From Branchiostoma belcheri (taxonomy: Eukaryota > Chordata > Leptocardii > Amphioxiformes > Branchiostomatidae), in contig NW_017804598.1 in the NCBI RefSeq assembly GCF_001625305.1, positions 1,199,267-1,263,266 of the forward strand: a DNA stretch of 64,000 bases, given 5' to 3'. Shown here one piece after another: positions 45,801 through 58,522 of the stretch (its first letter is position 1; every line of letters starts with the position of its first letter). Under the pieces are notes generated by a model. That model was given only the letters and a program-made list of their open reading frames with translations. It ran no database searches and was not told the origin of the DNA. A program made the position numbers and the translations under genes.

Positions 45801-46149
45801 CTACTACCATTATCTGTGTGGTGCTCTACTGTAGGGCTTGTCATGCATCTTAGAGTTACCTTTCAACCTTAGAGTTGTCTTTCCCTCTAGTCACAAAAAA
45901 GTTCAGCTTGTTAGGTCCTTTATCTTATCTTCACTTCTGTATTGCTCCAAGCAAGGAATATCGTAGGAAGCAAGCAAACTACAAGTTTCAGTTTATTCAT
46001 TTCACCAGCAACTACACTCGGATTATATAAAAACCTGTTTTTTCAGTCAGTGCTGGGCATACAAAGTACAAAATAACAGACTGTACGGTATTACAAAAAA
46101 CATCCACAATCGAAAAAGACATACACACAAAAAAACTCCCAAAGTTTCA
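45801..46149. other. Non-genic stretch
   Basis: No supported gene. The right end may be the 3' tail of the LINE relic next to it. Confidence 0.45.
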
Positions 46150-46330
46150 ACTCTCTATACATTCATGACATCACAATTACTGACTGAATTTTACCGATCC
46201 CAAAGTCTGACGTTGTTTCAGTGACAGGTTATTCCACAGTTGGGGGCCGTAGAATCTTAAGCTCCCTTTCTAAGCTTCTGAAACCTTTCTTCAGTAGAGT
46301 CTTGACTGTTGTCCTCTGCCATACTCTGTT
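46150..46330 (-). mobile_element. LINE C-terminal relic (minus strand)
   Basis: The minus frame GSLRFYGPQLWNNLSLKQRQ then TLGSVKFSQ matches the APxLWNSLP...SFK block that ends many CR1/L2/Rex-type ORF2 proteins. The frame is open only over this block. Confidence 0.75.
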
Positions 46331-46884
46331 CGCCAGACACGCGCGCGAGTTGGAAGTTTAAGACACCCCACAGACGTCCGTGCCTTTCCGGGCGTCACAA
46401 ATGTGCTCGCCGCGCGGCGTTCTCTTCTTTGATCGTAATCTCCTAAAACGTGAACCGACCCATTGGGTTTAAGGATCTCCCTGTGTGTTGTTAGGGGGAG
46501 TTTATTATTCTATAGTATCCGGCTTGATGGCAGCAGGCCGCGGGGCTTCTCCACGCCTCTAAACAGCTCCCTCCGGGCCCGTCCAACCTTGGCCAGAAAT
46601 GACCAAAAGGATTATGTGAGATTTAGTCTCAGATTTGAATCACTGAACGGAGCACTGGAGATATCAGGAGGGGGATGAACAGCTCTTGAAGGAGACAAAC
46701 GTCTCGAGATTGGGTTACTTTCAGGCGGAAGCGCCGATGTGTCTGGTGTTGTACCTTCCCTGGACTTTGCCGAGTCCCCAGCCGGGTAACGTTGGTTGTA
46801 GTTTTAGCAACATGAAGTAAACACAGGAGTGTCTCGGCATCAGTGATAAATGGCGTTAGTCAAAAGTGCCATCTTTGGAGTACT
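46331..46884. other. Non-genic stretch
   Basis: No supported gene. Some CpG-rich sequence near 46340-46420. Confidence 0.45.
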
Positions 46885-47353
46885 TTTGATCCTGACGAGG
46901 ACCAGATAAAGTGTATTTTCTAGGCTATATCGTGTCTTTTATTTTGGACACCATATATTTACTTTGTGGTCCAGGGTTTATGAGTGATTAATTGTGTCGC
47001 AACCATATTTTCGGCCCAAAGGTGTACGTGGTTGTCACTTTGATCCTGACGAGGACCAGATAAAGTGTATTTTCTAGGCTTTATCATGTCTTGTAATAAT
47101 TTATTATGGGGCATCATATATGTACCTTGTACCCCAGGGTTTGTGAGTGATTAATTGCGCAGCAACCATATTTTGGACCCAAAGGTGTACGTGGTTGTCA
47201 CTTTGAACCTGACGAGGACAAGATAAAATGTATTTTCTAGGCTTTATCATGTGTTGTAATGTTTTGTTTCGGGCATCATACATGTACTTTGTACGAGTGA
47301 TTAATTGTGCAGCAACCATATTTTGAGCCCAAAGGTGTACCACAGTTGTCACT
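46885..47353. repeat. Three-copy tandem repeat, unit about 154-163 bases
   Basis: TTTGAtCCTGACGAGGACcA begins units near 46887, 47041 and 47204. Each contains GTATTTTCTAGGCT, GAGTGATTAATTG and CAACCATATTTT. The third unit is shorter in the middle. Confidence 0.92.
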
Positions 47354-49659
47354 GAGTTGTTTATGATGGTCTGCAAAGGCTAGTCTTTGTCTGTAATGTT
47401 GGTAGCCCAAAATAACATGCAGTAGCCTGCGGCAGTATTCGTAGATATGGTTACCTATTTCTGTATATAGTTTCTCATGGTCTATATATGCGGTTGTTTA
47501 TACCTGGTTGCCAAGGCCTGTATATTGCCGCCCATGTCTTTACACCGTAGTCAAAATCAGTATATGATTGTCTATTTTTAGTTTGCATCTGGTCGACCTT
47601 GTCTAAATGTGTTGCCCAAGTTTTCAAATTAGCAACGCTTGTTGTATAAGTCATATTCTGTTCTTAGTTTTTTCCATGATATTATAGAACGTCGCCATCA
47701 TTTTTTTGCGTACCTTGTTTCATGTGGATATATTATGACCCTGGGCTATACACAGGTACTACAGCTAGGTAACGACGAGGTTTTTGTATCAGCTAAGGTA
47801 AAGTACCTCCTAGAGGAGGGCTTACAAATGTCTAGCACATATGAATCACGTAATCACAGAACAAGGCAGAGAGATATAGAGAGGCACACAGAGTATTATG
47901 TTGAAATGGAGTTATTATAGAATGTCATAACCATAACCCCGAGGAAAAAAAACTACACAGACAAATACATCATAAAAATGGGGCGTACACAAGACCACAA
48001 CACGGTATGAAATATAGGTTTTCACCGTGTTGATACGTTTAGCTGGCCTGGGTAACTCACATGAAATGGAAGCATATTGTCACACACCGAGGAGACAATT
48101 TATTGAGCCCGTCAGGTGCCCGAACGCGTCAGCTTGAAATGACAGACTTTGTAAAATGGCGTCCCTGCGTGACTCCGCGAACGGAAACGATTCAGTCACG
48201 CCACAAATTGCATGTATGCCCGCTTTTCCAACACATATCACGATTAGACAGACATTTTCCGTGATGCTCAATTAAAGACTGCTCGGGGATTTTCCAAATC
48301 CTCAAATTGTGCCATGCGGTGGGTTCGATAAGGCTGTGCAAAATGATGTGTTCGGCGGAGCCGGGGTTAGTGTTATCCATCATGCACGGGCACAGCTCGT
48401 ATTGTTGCCAGGTGGGAACGTACGATGTTTACCGCTGCCTACAGGAATGAAAGCCCGTGTAAATCCATTGATACTCCACACTCACCACGCAGAGGTATGG
48501 TTAGAAGTTACGGCAAAAGAATGGGTGCGATAACGTACTCTATACATGCGATAGAAAACAAGATATTCATGTATGGGCACTTCTCACCAAGCTCTTTTGT
48601 ACTGTGGTATATGTGAGGGATCACACGTGGATGTTCTAATACATTTACACGGCGCTACTGACGGATAAATTCATTATACCACAACAAGAACCCTCCCGAA
48701 ATTCAATTCCAGACTGTTCGGATCAAATATCCATATTGTGGTTGGTAAATGGCGTGTACGCCCCGTTATTTGGTCGACCGTTGAAACACCTCGGTTTTTT
48801 CAATTAACAACTTCAGAACGAATCGATTGCCTTCATTGATCGATCTACTTCAAGTTAACAATATAACACTCTTTGTTCTCCACTCTTGCCTCATTCCTGG
48901 TTCAATCCACCCAGTAGTCTTTTTTTTTCCCTTTCATCACAAATGGGATTTTGGTTCAGAGATTGGACATCAATCGTGGAAAGACCGCAAAATGATGACA
49001 AAGGAAAATGCTGACTTTGTGTGATTTTTTTTTCATTTTCTAGAATTCGAAGTGTCTGTTGTTCAACTTTAGACGTGCGTGTAATATGGAATGAGCTGGA
49101 CATTTCGTCGTCTGTGTGATGTTGGTTGTGTTGCGGCTTTTTCTACCGACGTTCAGATAGAATGGTTGCGTGACGTATCGTCCTGTAAGCACTTTGCGTG
49201 GGAAGGCCAGCATTAACTCTACCGGCGGATGACCAACTGCGCAGTGAGAAACTCGCAGTTTAAGACAAAGCAGACTGAACGGCTCATGATAAGAAGCGAG
49301 TTCAGGATTTTCAGAAGATACCGAGTAATGGGTCTAGAGCCAGGTGTGATATCTTTACGTGCCACCGGTCGGCTTTAAATTGAAACATATCTGTCTTTCT
49401 GGACAGGGAATGCTGAAGGCCTTGTGCCGAATTGCTGCGCATAAAGGTTTTAAAGCAGATTTATGATTATTGCAAGGTCACGGTAAAACATTTAGTAGTT
49501 CACACCATCAATCTTAGGATCAATCCATTACCTAATGATACCCTGAGGGGAAAAGACTCTGCTATATTTTACCATTAATTACTGATCACCAGCAGGCTTC
49601 CTTATGTTGAGTGGTGCAGTAGTTAAAGGTGTCATTGACTTTGATCACGTATATCATTA
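47354..49659. other. Non-genic stretch
   Basis: No gene is supported. A 93-codon plus frame at 47639-47920 is protein-like in its second half but has no clear splice sites. 48060-48520 is CpG-moderate and apparently unique and could be regulatory. Confidence 0.4.
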
Positions 49660-49971
49660 GGCAAAAGCAAGTAATTTTTATGGATGACATCAGCGCGCGC
49701 ATTAATTTTCGCCCAATTTTTTTGAAGAAAAAAAACGACAAGAGAAGACTCTGAGTCATTATTTCGTCCTTTTCGTATTATTTCGTATTTTTGCTTAGGC
49801 GTCATAACGATATGTAACGTTTCCACTGAATCAAAATCATTTGTACACAATCTTGAAACTTGAAGTGTACGATTCTTGTTTTTCTGGTCCATCTTGTTTT
49901 TTTTCGCCCTATCGCATTAGACTTGGTGTCTGTGGAGGATGTCATCCATACAATTTATTTACTTCAAAGTA
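49660..49971 (+). mobile_element. MITE family C, copy 3 (degenerate)
   Basis: Starts GGCAAAAGCAAGTAATTTTT, then ATGGATGAC, preceded by TTA. It ends GATGTCATCCATACAATTTA. The right terminus has decayed. Interior order matches copies 1 and 2. Confidence 0.75.
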
Positions 49972-51340
49972 CTCAAGTTTTCCGCTTCTGCTGATTCCGT
50001 ATCAATGTCTTATCCAGGGGGAGTAACATTCAGCTATACTTTAGGTGGAAATGTCATTGCTGGGGCCCATTTTATCCAAATAAACGACTTGACTCAAGGA
50101 TTATATTTTTCATATTCGTCTATAAAAATTAAGTCAACAAAGTAAGACAGATTTGACGAAGAACAGCTTTTCAAGATGAAAGAAGATCAGCGTACACCTT
50201 CATTAATTGGAAACTTATAAGCGTCTTTTATCTACAGTCATTTATTAATGCTCACAATGATTAATAGCTAGTGCATGCGAACATTCATAACAATCAAGTT
50301 GAGGCAATAACTACGTATTATGTTTTTGACGCGCAAATCATTTATTATACGAGCATAGAGAAGCGGATTAACTCGATATCAATGTTTACTTCCTTTGCAG
50401 TACTAATATTCCGAGGGATCTCCATAGTGAGTAATGATGTGCAGCTATGACGACATATAAACAGCTTAGCCATGCAAGACAAGTTCTTGCTATACAAAAA
50501 AAACGTTGCATCATGGTTAGGTGTAGGGAAAAAAGTTGTATTTCAGGTTCCAGCTCGGAAAAATACTTTTAGATTTCAGCTGAACTGATCCAAGAAAAAC
50601 ATTTTCATAATGTAAAACTGAAATACATCAGGATTTAGGACCAGGGCTGTATCCAGGACCCTTCCCTTTATTTTCTTGTGAGGAAGGAAATTATATTTTG
50701 CCTGATTTACTCGATGAAACTTTGCAATGGATTCGAAATTCAGATTGAAAACTTTAAGTCCTTTGGGTCAATATCGTACACATTGCCTTATCATTCGTAG
50801 AAGGAAAACATACTGTTTTTTCTCTGTTCCTTCTTTCTCTTCTTTTTCTCCAAACAAATAAGGTCAGTGACCTGAACCAGACGTCTGTCACCATGGTAAC
50901 TGGTGTTGGGTTACATCATGTTGCAATTTTATAGCAGGAGGGATTTAGACTCCTGTCACCATATGTATGGATGTATTTGAGTAAGAATTAACAGTGAGTG
51001 AGAGCAGACCATATGCTAAGGTAAACATTTATGCATTTGCTTTGCAAATGTTACCTTTCTAGTTCAGAACATTTCCAGTTTTGCCGCCCGGAAATTGCAT
51101 TTAAAAATGCAGACTACTTTGTTTCCGTGACGTTGTGTACGCGGTGCGTGCAGCCGGCAGGAGCGGGAACGTGTTGATGAATGCGCGGGAAAATCGGGTC
51201 GGAGGGCTGTGGCTGTGCCGCGCAGGTGGGCAGACATGGCGGCGCGTCAGATTTGTCTCGTCAGACGACGCGAGACGTGACGTATGACACAGCCCTGCTC
51301 CTTCCGCCGTGTTCCCGCCCTTTTTACCCTCAACTCTCTT
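49972..51340. other. Non-genic stretch
   Basis: A short protein-like plus frame (about 49985-50145, containing SYTLGGNVIAGAHFIQINDL) directly follows MITE C copy 3, but no splice context proves it. The rest is featureless. Confidence 0.4.
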
Positions 51341-51700
51341 TATTAGTTCACACAAACTCCACACAGAAAAAGGCAGACATAACCGCATTCCTCTACAGCA
51401 AAGGATTTGCCAATTTTGTGATTTAGATAAAATTGAGGATGAGTGCCATTTTGTAGTTGATTGTACATTATGTAGAAATGAGAGGGATTCCCTCTATACT
51501 TATATAAAAGATAAGTTCCCAACTTTTTACTTTTAGATTAAACAGAAAAAATCGTGGGGCAGGGTACACTTTTATTCTTATTTATCTTTATTTATGTATT
51601 GGTTCAGTTTCATGTTAGATGTGAAGTGAGGCTGTTAAAATAAGTGTACAACTTGAGTGCGATCCCACTTCGTCCTCCCCCTTGTATTGTTTTTGCTCTA
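51341..51700 (+). mobile_element. LINE C-terminal relic with 3' tail
   Basis: The frame RIPLQQRICQFCDLDKIEDE continues into CHFVVDCTLCRNERDSLYTY and a stop at 51537. This shows the C-x2-C-x9-H-x4-C knuckle and terminal motif of non-LTR retrotransposons. The following 3' tail contains CTGTTAAAATAAGT and AACTTGAGTGCG, shared with 56770-56840 and partly with the SINE 2 tail. Confidence 0.82.
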
Positions 51701-52488
51701 TAAAGAAGACATCTCGTAACCAACTCAGTCACATGTGAAGGGCGGGCCCACAAATATAGCATCCTATGACAGCGCAAAACCCAGACCAGGTTGTGGTTGA
51801 TATTTTACGTACTTGGCTGCCATAACCCCTTACCCTCGACACGGTGCTATGTGTCAGACATCATAAAACAACTTCCAGCAGAAACGCACCGTAAGCTGAT
51901 GTCTGACATTTCGCCAAGAAATCCATACATACATAAATAGCAGACTACGCTATTATTTATCGTCTGTGAAGGCTTTTCATCTTCAAATGCGGCCCTATCG
52001 AATTGAAGGTGTCGTGCGCCAGCGTAGAGGTTGCAGTAGAAGGGTTGAATATATAAAAGGTGACTACAACTCAAACGCATTCCTTGGGTATCCTTCTGAA
52101 AAGTAAATGTAAAGACTGAAGTCTGGCCATAAGAGTAGCGTAGCTTTGTATCTCCGAAGGATGGGAGGGGGGGGGGCAAACTACCCAAGTTTGCCAAGTC
52201 AACTACAGTTCAGTTAACATGAATGATCTTCAGCCCCCAAACGGTTTGGTGCAGCACTTACATATATGTATGTATAAACAAACTAAATTTTTACGAATGA
52301 TGTTTTGGCAGAAACAATTGCTTTTTCAACTTTCAACGACCCTATGCATTATTTTAGCTTATCTCCGTATAAGCGCTAAGGTAGTTTGGTCAGGTCCTAT
52401 CAGTTCCAATTGACCTTAGAACGTTACCTGTCTGCCTTATCTTGACAGGAGACTATACATTGCTACGACGTACATAACGTGTACATAA
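51701..52488. other. Non-genic stretch
   Basis: No supported gene. The 116-codon minus frame at 51847-52197 has no splice or family support. Confidence 0.45.
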
Positions 52489-52787
52489 CTCACCCATCCC
52501 CATACATAACCCACACAACTCACCCTCCCCATACATAACCCACACAACTCACCCATCCCCATACATAACCCACACAATTCACCCATCCCCATACATAACC
52601 CACACAATTCACCCATCCCCATACATAACCCACACAACTCACCCTCCCCATACATAACCCACACAACTCACCCTCCCCATACATAACCCACACAACGTTA
52701 ACTCACCCCTTCCCATACATAACCCACACAACTCACCCTCCCCATACATAACCCACACATACATAACCTCCCCATACATAATCACAT
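52489..52787. repeat. Minisatellite, unit about 31 bases, about nine copies
   Basis: The unit is CATACATAACCCACACAACT followed by CACCC(AT)CCC. Copies vary by presence of the AT and by C/T in the centre. The protein-like minus frame here is only a translation of the array. Confidence 0.96.
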
Positions 52788-55700
52788 AAATCGCACACCT
52801 CGTTCTGTTTGTTAATTTGCGGCCATGATTTATCGGGGGGGGGGAGATAAGTTGTATTTATCATCTGTTATCATTAGTACGGAATAGCTGCTAGGGATCA
52901 TTTCTCCCAGGCTCCTGCCCCTGAACATGATTGACACTCCGTCGTTTAGATCTAAAATCACAGAAGGCTGCAATCTGGCATGTAACCCCTTGAGAATGTC
53001 AGACAAGTCGTTTTAGACAAGAAATAATGATCAGATCTACTGTAAAAGTACGTAAAACCCTTGCCTTGTGTATAACAACGTATTCATATGTCAGTTTGTA
53101 AGACCTGTCCCTGGTGCTGATAGTAGAGTGATTGTTGCCAAAGCTCCACTGACGATGGAAATCTTATAGAAAACGTCTCGTGTATAAGTATACACTGATA
53201 ATACAGAAAAGGGAAAAGGCTATTATTGTTTGTAACCAGTCCATAGTCCATATGCTAGTTGCCATGACGACAAATTCGCATTTCGTACGTACGTTGCTTG
53301 CGGCTATGATTTCTGTACAAGCCACGGTCTGTTCCACAACACTGCTATGGCTGTTAGAAAGGATATGTTTCCACGGGACTCGATGTTATCTCATATATAA
53401 TGATTATCATTTATTTTTGCTCAGAGCTCTTCTGCATTATTCAGGCGCCAGTATACCGTTGTGTTTTTAATTTATTCTTGGTGTCTCGATGGAAAGGAAA
53501 GTCGTGAAGCACGGATGTTAATTTGTTTATTCCCAATCCATTAATACGGGTAAAGACGGATTATTGCGTATCTGGTCGTATACGTCCTTCTGCGCAGTTG
53601 CCTTCAACCGGATGACACATGAAATCCCCAGAATGCTCCATAGCATCAATCCATTAGTCCCGAGTGCCCGAAATCCTCGGCTGCAGATCCCCAGGAGGAC
53701 CTCTTACCTAAGTTCGTTAATACAGACGAACGAGCTCTGTGGCGAATTTTGCTGACAAAAAGCCCGCAGCAGGGCGGCCATCTTGATGACCCCTGACCTC
53801 TTGATTTCCCTTGATGCTATCGTCTTTCAAGTCTCGCCAGGTCGATAATAAATTACTTTGCGACAGAGGCTCTTATGCCCCGCTCGCTAAGACTTGATCG
53901 AACGCGAAGGAAATGAAGTCAGCAAAAGAAAGCTGATTCGTATTGATTGCTTTAGCTGTGAGCTCAAAAGACGTCAGCTTGAGAGCAAGTTTATGGCACG
54001 AAACTATAGAAACGTTAGGAGGTTGGGGAAACTGAAGAACTACGTTTGCCTGCTATAACGTTTCCCGGAAAATAAGTTGCCCCCCTCCCCACCCTTTCAG
54101 ATAGCGACGAGAGTTTGGCAAGTTTTGGACGTAACACGTTGGAAGAGTGGGAGGATTTGTGTGACTACAAAACTGCACATAGACCAGTCAAATTTTCACT
54201 GACTCTGAAAACATTGCCTGATATAGTCATGCATGTGTGGGAAGCTGAAAGTCACGCCACTTACGCCTTGAAGGAAGTTCGGTCGACCGGCGTTAACACA
54301 TCAAAGCGTTCGTGATACCGAGCTGCGTTCTCCATTTCACAGATCAAACTTGAGATGGTCAGCCAGAACTTTCCTCTGAAATCACAACTGCACGCGAACG
54401 GTTTATGTCACGTCAACATGCTATTAGCTTCTAGCTCTATTTGGCTGGTCTGCATGTTCGTCCATAAATATAGAAGTCAAGCATTCCATATTTATTCTTA
54501 TTATATACATGTATATCGTAATTAGTTATTTGCCAGTTACAAAATTGGGTAACGGGAAGGGGGATAACTATACAAATCACTTACATATTGTTGCTTTGTG
54601 TGAATGTGGCGTAACAAAATAAGTTGTACTTTGAGTTTGAGTGTACGTCACATTGCACTTGTCCTTTGTGTAATGCTCATAGAAAACGTACTAAACCATG
54701 TCAATGACATTCTCAAGCTAGCTGCATATATACCAATTAACCCTTACAAATAAGGATATTCACTCTGGCTTTTGGCTACTGACAGTCATGCCCCCCTCCC
54801 CCCTCTGTCTCATAACTCCGAACTCACTACTGATAGGACTACAAAGGTGAAATTGCTTTCAGGATCCATACATATATTATCTCTGTTCCTGTGAAACAAT
54901 GCGCTGACGACCAAGCATTTTCTCCATGCACTAAAATTGCATGCACTCTGTAGCTAGGATCAATATGGTTTCAGTTATCTCTTGCCTTTAAGGTTGTCCT
55001 TGAGGTGATAGTAGCCGATGCTTTCATTATAATTTGTTTGTTAATAGCCTTAGATTTCAATTGCCAATACACATAGTTTAGGGGAATGGTGGAAACAGAA
55101 AGTTTTGTTTATCGCCTGTTTGTACATATATGCCAAAAATTATGAAATAATATGGACAATAAAACTTAAGTATGTGGTTTTTAGTGGCCTTTCCCCAAAT
55201 AATAAATGTATATTATATGTACATAATTAACATAATTACATTAACAAGAAATTAAATCATGATATAGAAAACAAATTTCTAATGTATTGAACGTACTTTA
55301 GATAGAATGTTCTTTCTATTAGTTCCTAAGACCTTTCCGTTATACTTTTATCATTTTATTCTATTACTTGTGCTATGTTACATCCATATATACGTGTGAC
55401 ATCATCTGTATCCATTCAGCCCCATGGTATGAACATGCAAGTTAAAACTGATTGTATTGATGAAGAATGATATGTCGTACCACCACCACTTGTATCACCT
55501 TCTATCTATTCTGCCTCTGGTCGGAGACCTTGTACGTTTGTCTGCAGTGCTTCCAGCAGAAACCGATATCTATAGACGAGCTGTGATAATGAAATAATTG
55601 GTATCGAGTGCTACCTGCGGTTACCGATCTCAGTCCACCAGTGTAGCGGCAGCCTGCTCGCCTCTACACCGATGTACATATATGTCACCGGGCCCCCGGC

Positions 55701-56091
55701 TTGTAGACATAATCTATATTGGATATCTACAGAAGGCCACTTGTCCGCCCCTTGAAACATTGCACAGTTTAATCTCTGATACAGGTTCGCCATCAAAAAC
55801 AACCTATCCTGCTTGGACCGCAGCCCAAATTAACCAGTCTCGGGAGGACGGCCACAATACTATTAGGAAGGATCCAACTCAATGTCAGCAGTGCATGATT
55901 TGAATGGGAGTTTTGCCGGCATTGCTGGCTAGACGTTACGGCTTTAGGAAAGGCATTTGACATGACCTTCCTTACTCCATCTAGGTGTCAATGGGTACTT
56001 GATTTCGGTTGGGGATGTAATAGGTGGTGGAAGGAAAGGGAGGGGCTCCACTTTTTCATATTTTCAATATCGTTCTTTTTTTCTATTCCCA
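52788..56091. other. Non-genic stretch
   Basis: About 3.3 kb. No gene supported. 53540-54320 has apparently unique sequence with TAAT-type motifs (CAATCCATTAATACGGG near 53540) and may be regulatory. Confidence 0.4.
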
Positions 56092-56311
56092 CATGTATCA
56101 CAAGACATGGCGACGCTCACACTCAATTTTTTCAACTTATTTTTTTTATCCCGCTACCACCGCAGACAAACGCACGGGCAACAGACATTTCACCTGAGAG
56201 ACTTCATGTTAAGTGCCTTTCCCAAGGGCACAAGATCGGTCGCATGGCAGGATTCGAACTCGGGACTTCATCGTTCCGAGCCGAATTCTCTGTTGTTGCG
56301 CCACGCGACCC
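56092..56311 (-). mobile_element. SINE family 2, full-length copy
   Basis: Minus reading: GGGTCGCGTGGCGCAACAAC (A box), CCCGAGTTCGAATCCTGCC (B box), GCCCTTGGGAAAGGCACTTA body, then GTTGAAAAAATTGAGTGTGA tail. It aligns end to end with 36689-36912. It is responsible for much of the 223-codon plus frame at 55962-56633, which is therefore not a gene. Confidence 0.9.
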
Positions 56312-56472
56312 ATGTATTCCGTTCGCAAAACATTGCCCACCCATCGACTTTAAAAGGCCACGAGACCTTGACCTTACGAACATTGTGATTTGCGGGGTGC
56401 ACCGGTACGGTATCAATCGCCTGTGTCGTATTTGGGTCACCTTATTTCACCTGCGACCCCCGCCTTACGTCA

Positions 56473-56722
56473 TACAATCCATAGTAGATGGAGGCATCGA
56501 ACCGAAACTCAATTTCAAAAGGATCTCTCTCTATCTCTCCAAACATGAAGAAAGGAACGATCCGCATGCAGAAAGTTCAAACAAGAGGGTGTTAAAAATG
56601 TACAATCCATTGTACATGGATGTATCAAACTGAAACTCAATTTCAAAAGGATCTCTCTCTCTCTCTTTCTCTCTCTCTCCAAACACAAAGAAACGATCCG
56701 CATGCAGAAATTACAAACACTT
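56473..56722. repeat. Two-copy tandem duplication, period 129, with CT microsatellite
   Basis: GAAACTCAATTTCAAAAGGATC at 56503 recurs at 56632, each followed by a CT run and ACGATCCGCATGCAGAAA. The second CT run is expanded. Confidence 0.93.
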
Positions 56723-57726
56723 TGGCGCACTGTTACGTCAATTCACAATTTACTATGTTAATTGTATTTTGTTGTGTGGTTCTGTTAAAATAAGTTTAAA
56801 AACTTGAGTGCAGCGCCACACGGTCCTTGTTATTGAATTATTTTGATGAATATAAAAAAAAATACAAACACAAGAGTGTTACAAGATACAGTGGTGTCGA
56901 CTTGTGCTCTACAAGTGTTTTGACTTTCGAAGTAACAGGCAGATAGCCTCAATTATTGAACCGGTAGGGCACTTAACCTAAATGCACCCAGAATGATGCA
57001 AATAGACGTGTATAACGCTCTTCTTACACAGATAGCTTCTTGGATCATGGAGCTGAATCATCCTTTAATAGGATGTTCTGAGACAATCTTATTACGGAAC
57101 AAACCCAGAATAGATCAACAGGCGAATATGAGAAATGGATTATACCATATTAAGAACTTTTGCCCTAGGGATATAAGGCTTGTTGTTGTTTTCGGTCTCT
57201 TTCTACTCAACTCCGATAATGAAATTACTCAAAACTATATCTTGGTATTTGAGTGATTTTGAATGATTGTTAATATTTTGTACACGCGGGTATGGGTGTG
57301 GTATCAAGTTCATACCATCAAGGCAGGTTACTTTTTTCTTCGTATGTCGTAATGCGTTTTCTAGTACTTCGAAAATGTGCGGACATCACTGGAAGACAGA
57401 CGAAAAATGTCCGGACTATGCACGATGTACAAAAAGACTAAACGTCTTATGGTCGAAGCAAACAATACGTAATAATACTACATACATTCCCGTTTTATCT
57501 TGTTTGCTTCTCCAAACCCTGTCCATGAAATTGACACGGATTGAGTACAGTGGTGATGACATCCAATCAGAGAAGAGTGGTCAGGTGCATCGCTGATGAC
57601 GCCGGCGCTGATGAAAATGTCGGCTGCGAGCTGTGACCTTGTGCGCGGGTGACGAGTGGGTACTGCCGCACCACCGTCCTTCATGTCAACACGTTCGTGA
57701 TACAGTGCAAAACAACTTATCTGTAC
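56723..57726. other. Non-genic stretch with LINE-like 3' tail
   Basis: 56770-56840 carries GTTCTGTTAAAATAAGT and AACTTGAGTGCAGCG, like the LINE tail at 51630. No gene is supported in the remainder. Confidence 0.45.
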
Positions 57727-58045
57727 CTGTATCTGTATAGCCTGTATAACCACCCTTCGGCGTAGCACACTAGCTCCTGTATCTGTATAGCCGGTATAAC
57801 CACCCTTCGGCGTAACACACCAGCTCCTGTATCTGTATAGCCGGTATAACCACCCTTCGGCGTAACACACCAGATCCTATATCTGTATCTGTATAGCCGG
57901 TATAACCGACCTTCGGCGTAATACACCAGCTTCTGTATCTGTATCTGTATAGCCGGTATAACCGCCCTTCGGTGTAACACACCAGCTTCTGTATCTGTAT
58001 CTGTATAGCTGGGATAACCGCCCTTCGGGGTAACACACCAGCTTC
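57727..58045. repeat. Minisatellite, six units of 50 then 56 bases
   Basis: The unit is ATCTGTATAGCCGGTATAACC plus ACCCTTCGGCGTAACACACCAGCT. Units start near 57731, 57781, 57831, 57887, 57943 and 57999. The last three carry an extra ATCTGT hexamer. Confidence 0.96.
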
Positions 58046-58077
58046 ACAGGCACGCGGCGCGGCGGCAGATGGCTATA

Positions 58078-58522
58078 TCACACCGAACGACGTGCTACAC
58101 CTAACCTTTGAACCTCTAACTCTAAACACTGTTTAAAGCTATCTAATGATGATGCCCCGACTGTACTTAATTGGTGACAGTGAGTTCCACTCTGTGATAG
58201 TTCTAGGAAAGAGTTCTTGAACACCTCAATCTTTGGTTGATAACTCTGGTTACTTGAAGGCATGACTATTTCTTGTTATTTTCTGAGGTGGCATTCTGTA
58301 CTTAGTAGTTGGTATTTCTACCGGTTTATTAGTCATTTTGTACATCATGCATAGTCTGGACATTTCTCGTCTGTCTTCCAGTGACACCCACTGTAGGTTT
58401 CCAATCTGGCTTACTCTCATTCTAACTCTTGATAACAGCCGGTGGCTAGTTGCATGGGAAACCTTGGCTGCATGACAGTCGAACCGATGAATAGATAGAT
58501 ACATATATTCTGTACACCCCAT
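58078..58522 (-). mobile_element. LINE C-terminal relic (CR1/L2-like), frameshifted
   Basis: Two adjoining minus frames give LQWVSLEDRREMSRLCMMYK and NKPVEIPTTKYRMPPQKITR, then after a frameshift VFKNSFLELSQSGTHCHQL and ASSLDSFKQCLE. This is the familiar L-W-x-L-x-x-RR-x-x-x-R-L-x-MMYK ... SLDSFK end of LINE ORF2. The frameshift near 58255 and missing upstream RT show it is dead. Confidence 0.88.

Noticed and set aside
52437..52664. Repetitive protein with GELCGLCMGM units
   Set aside because: Translation of a minisatellite; no start context or expression evidence.
53146..53180. Second hammerhead-like core (CTGACGA ... GAAAACGTC)
   Set aside because: The core is mutated, GAAAA spacing is wrong and stem II does not form.
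55962..56633. Long 223-codon plus-strand open frame
   Set aside because: Much of it is the antisense of a tRNA-derived SINE plus a tandem duplication with CT repeats; no splice or family support.
57478..58036. Repetitive YRLYRYR-type frames
   Set aside because: Translation of the 50/56-base minisatellite in several frames.
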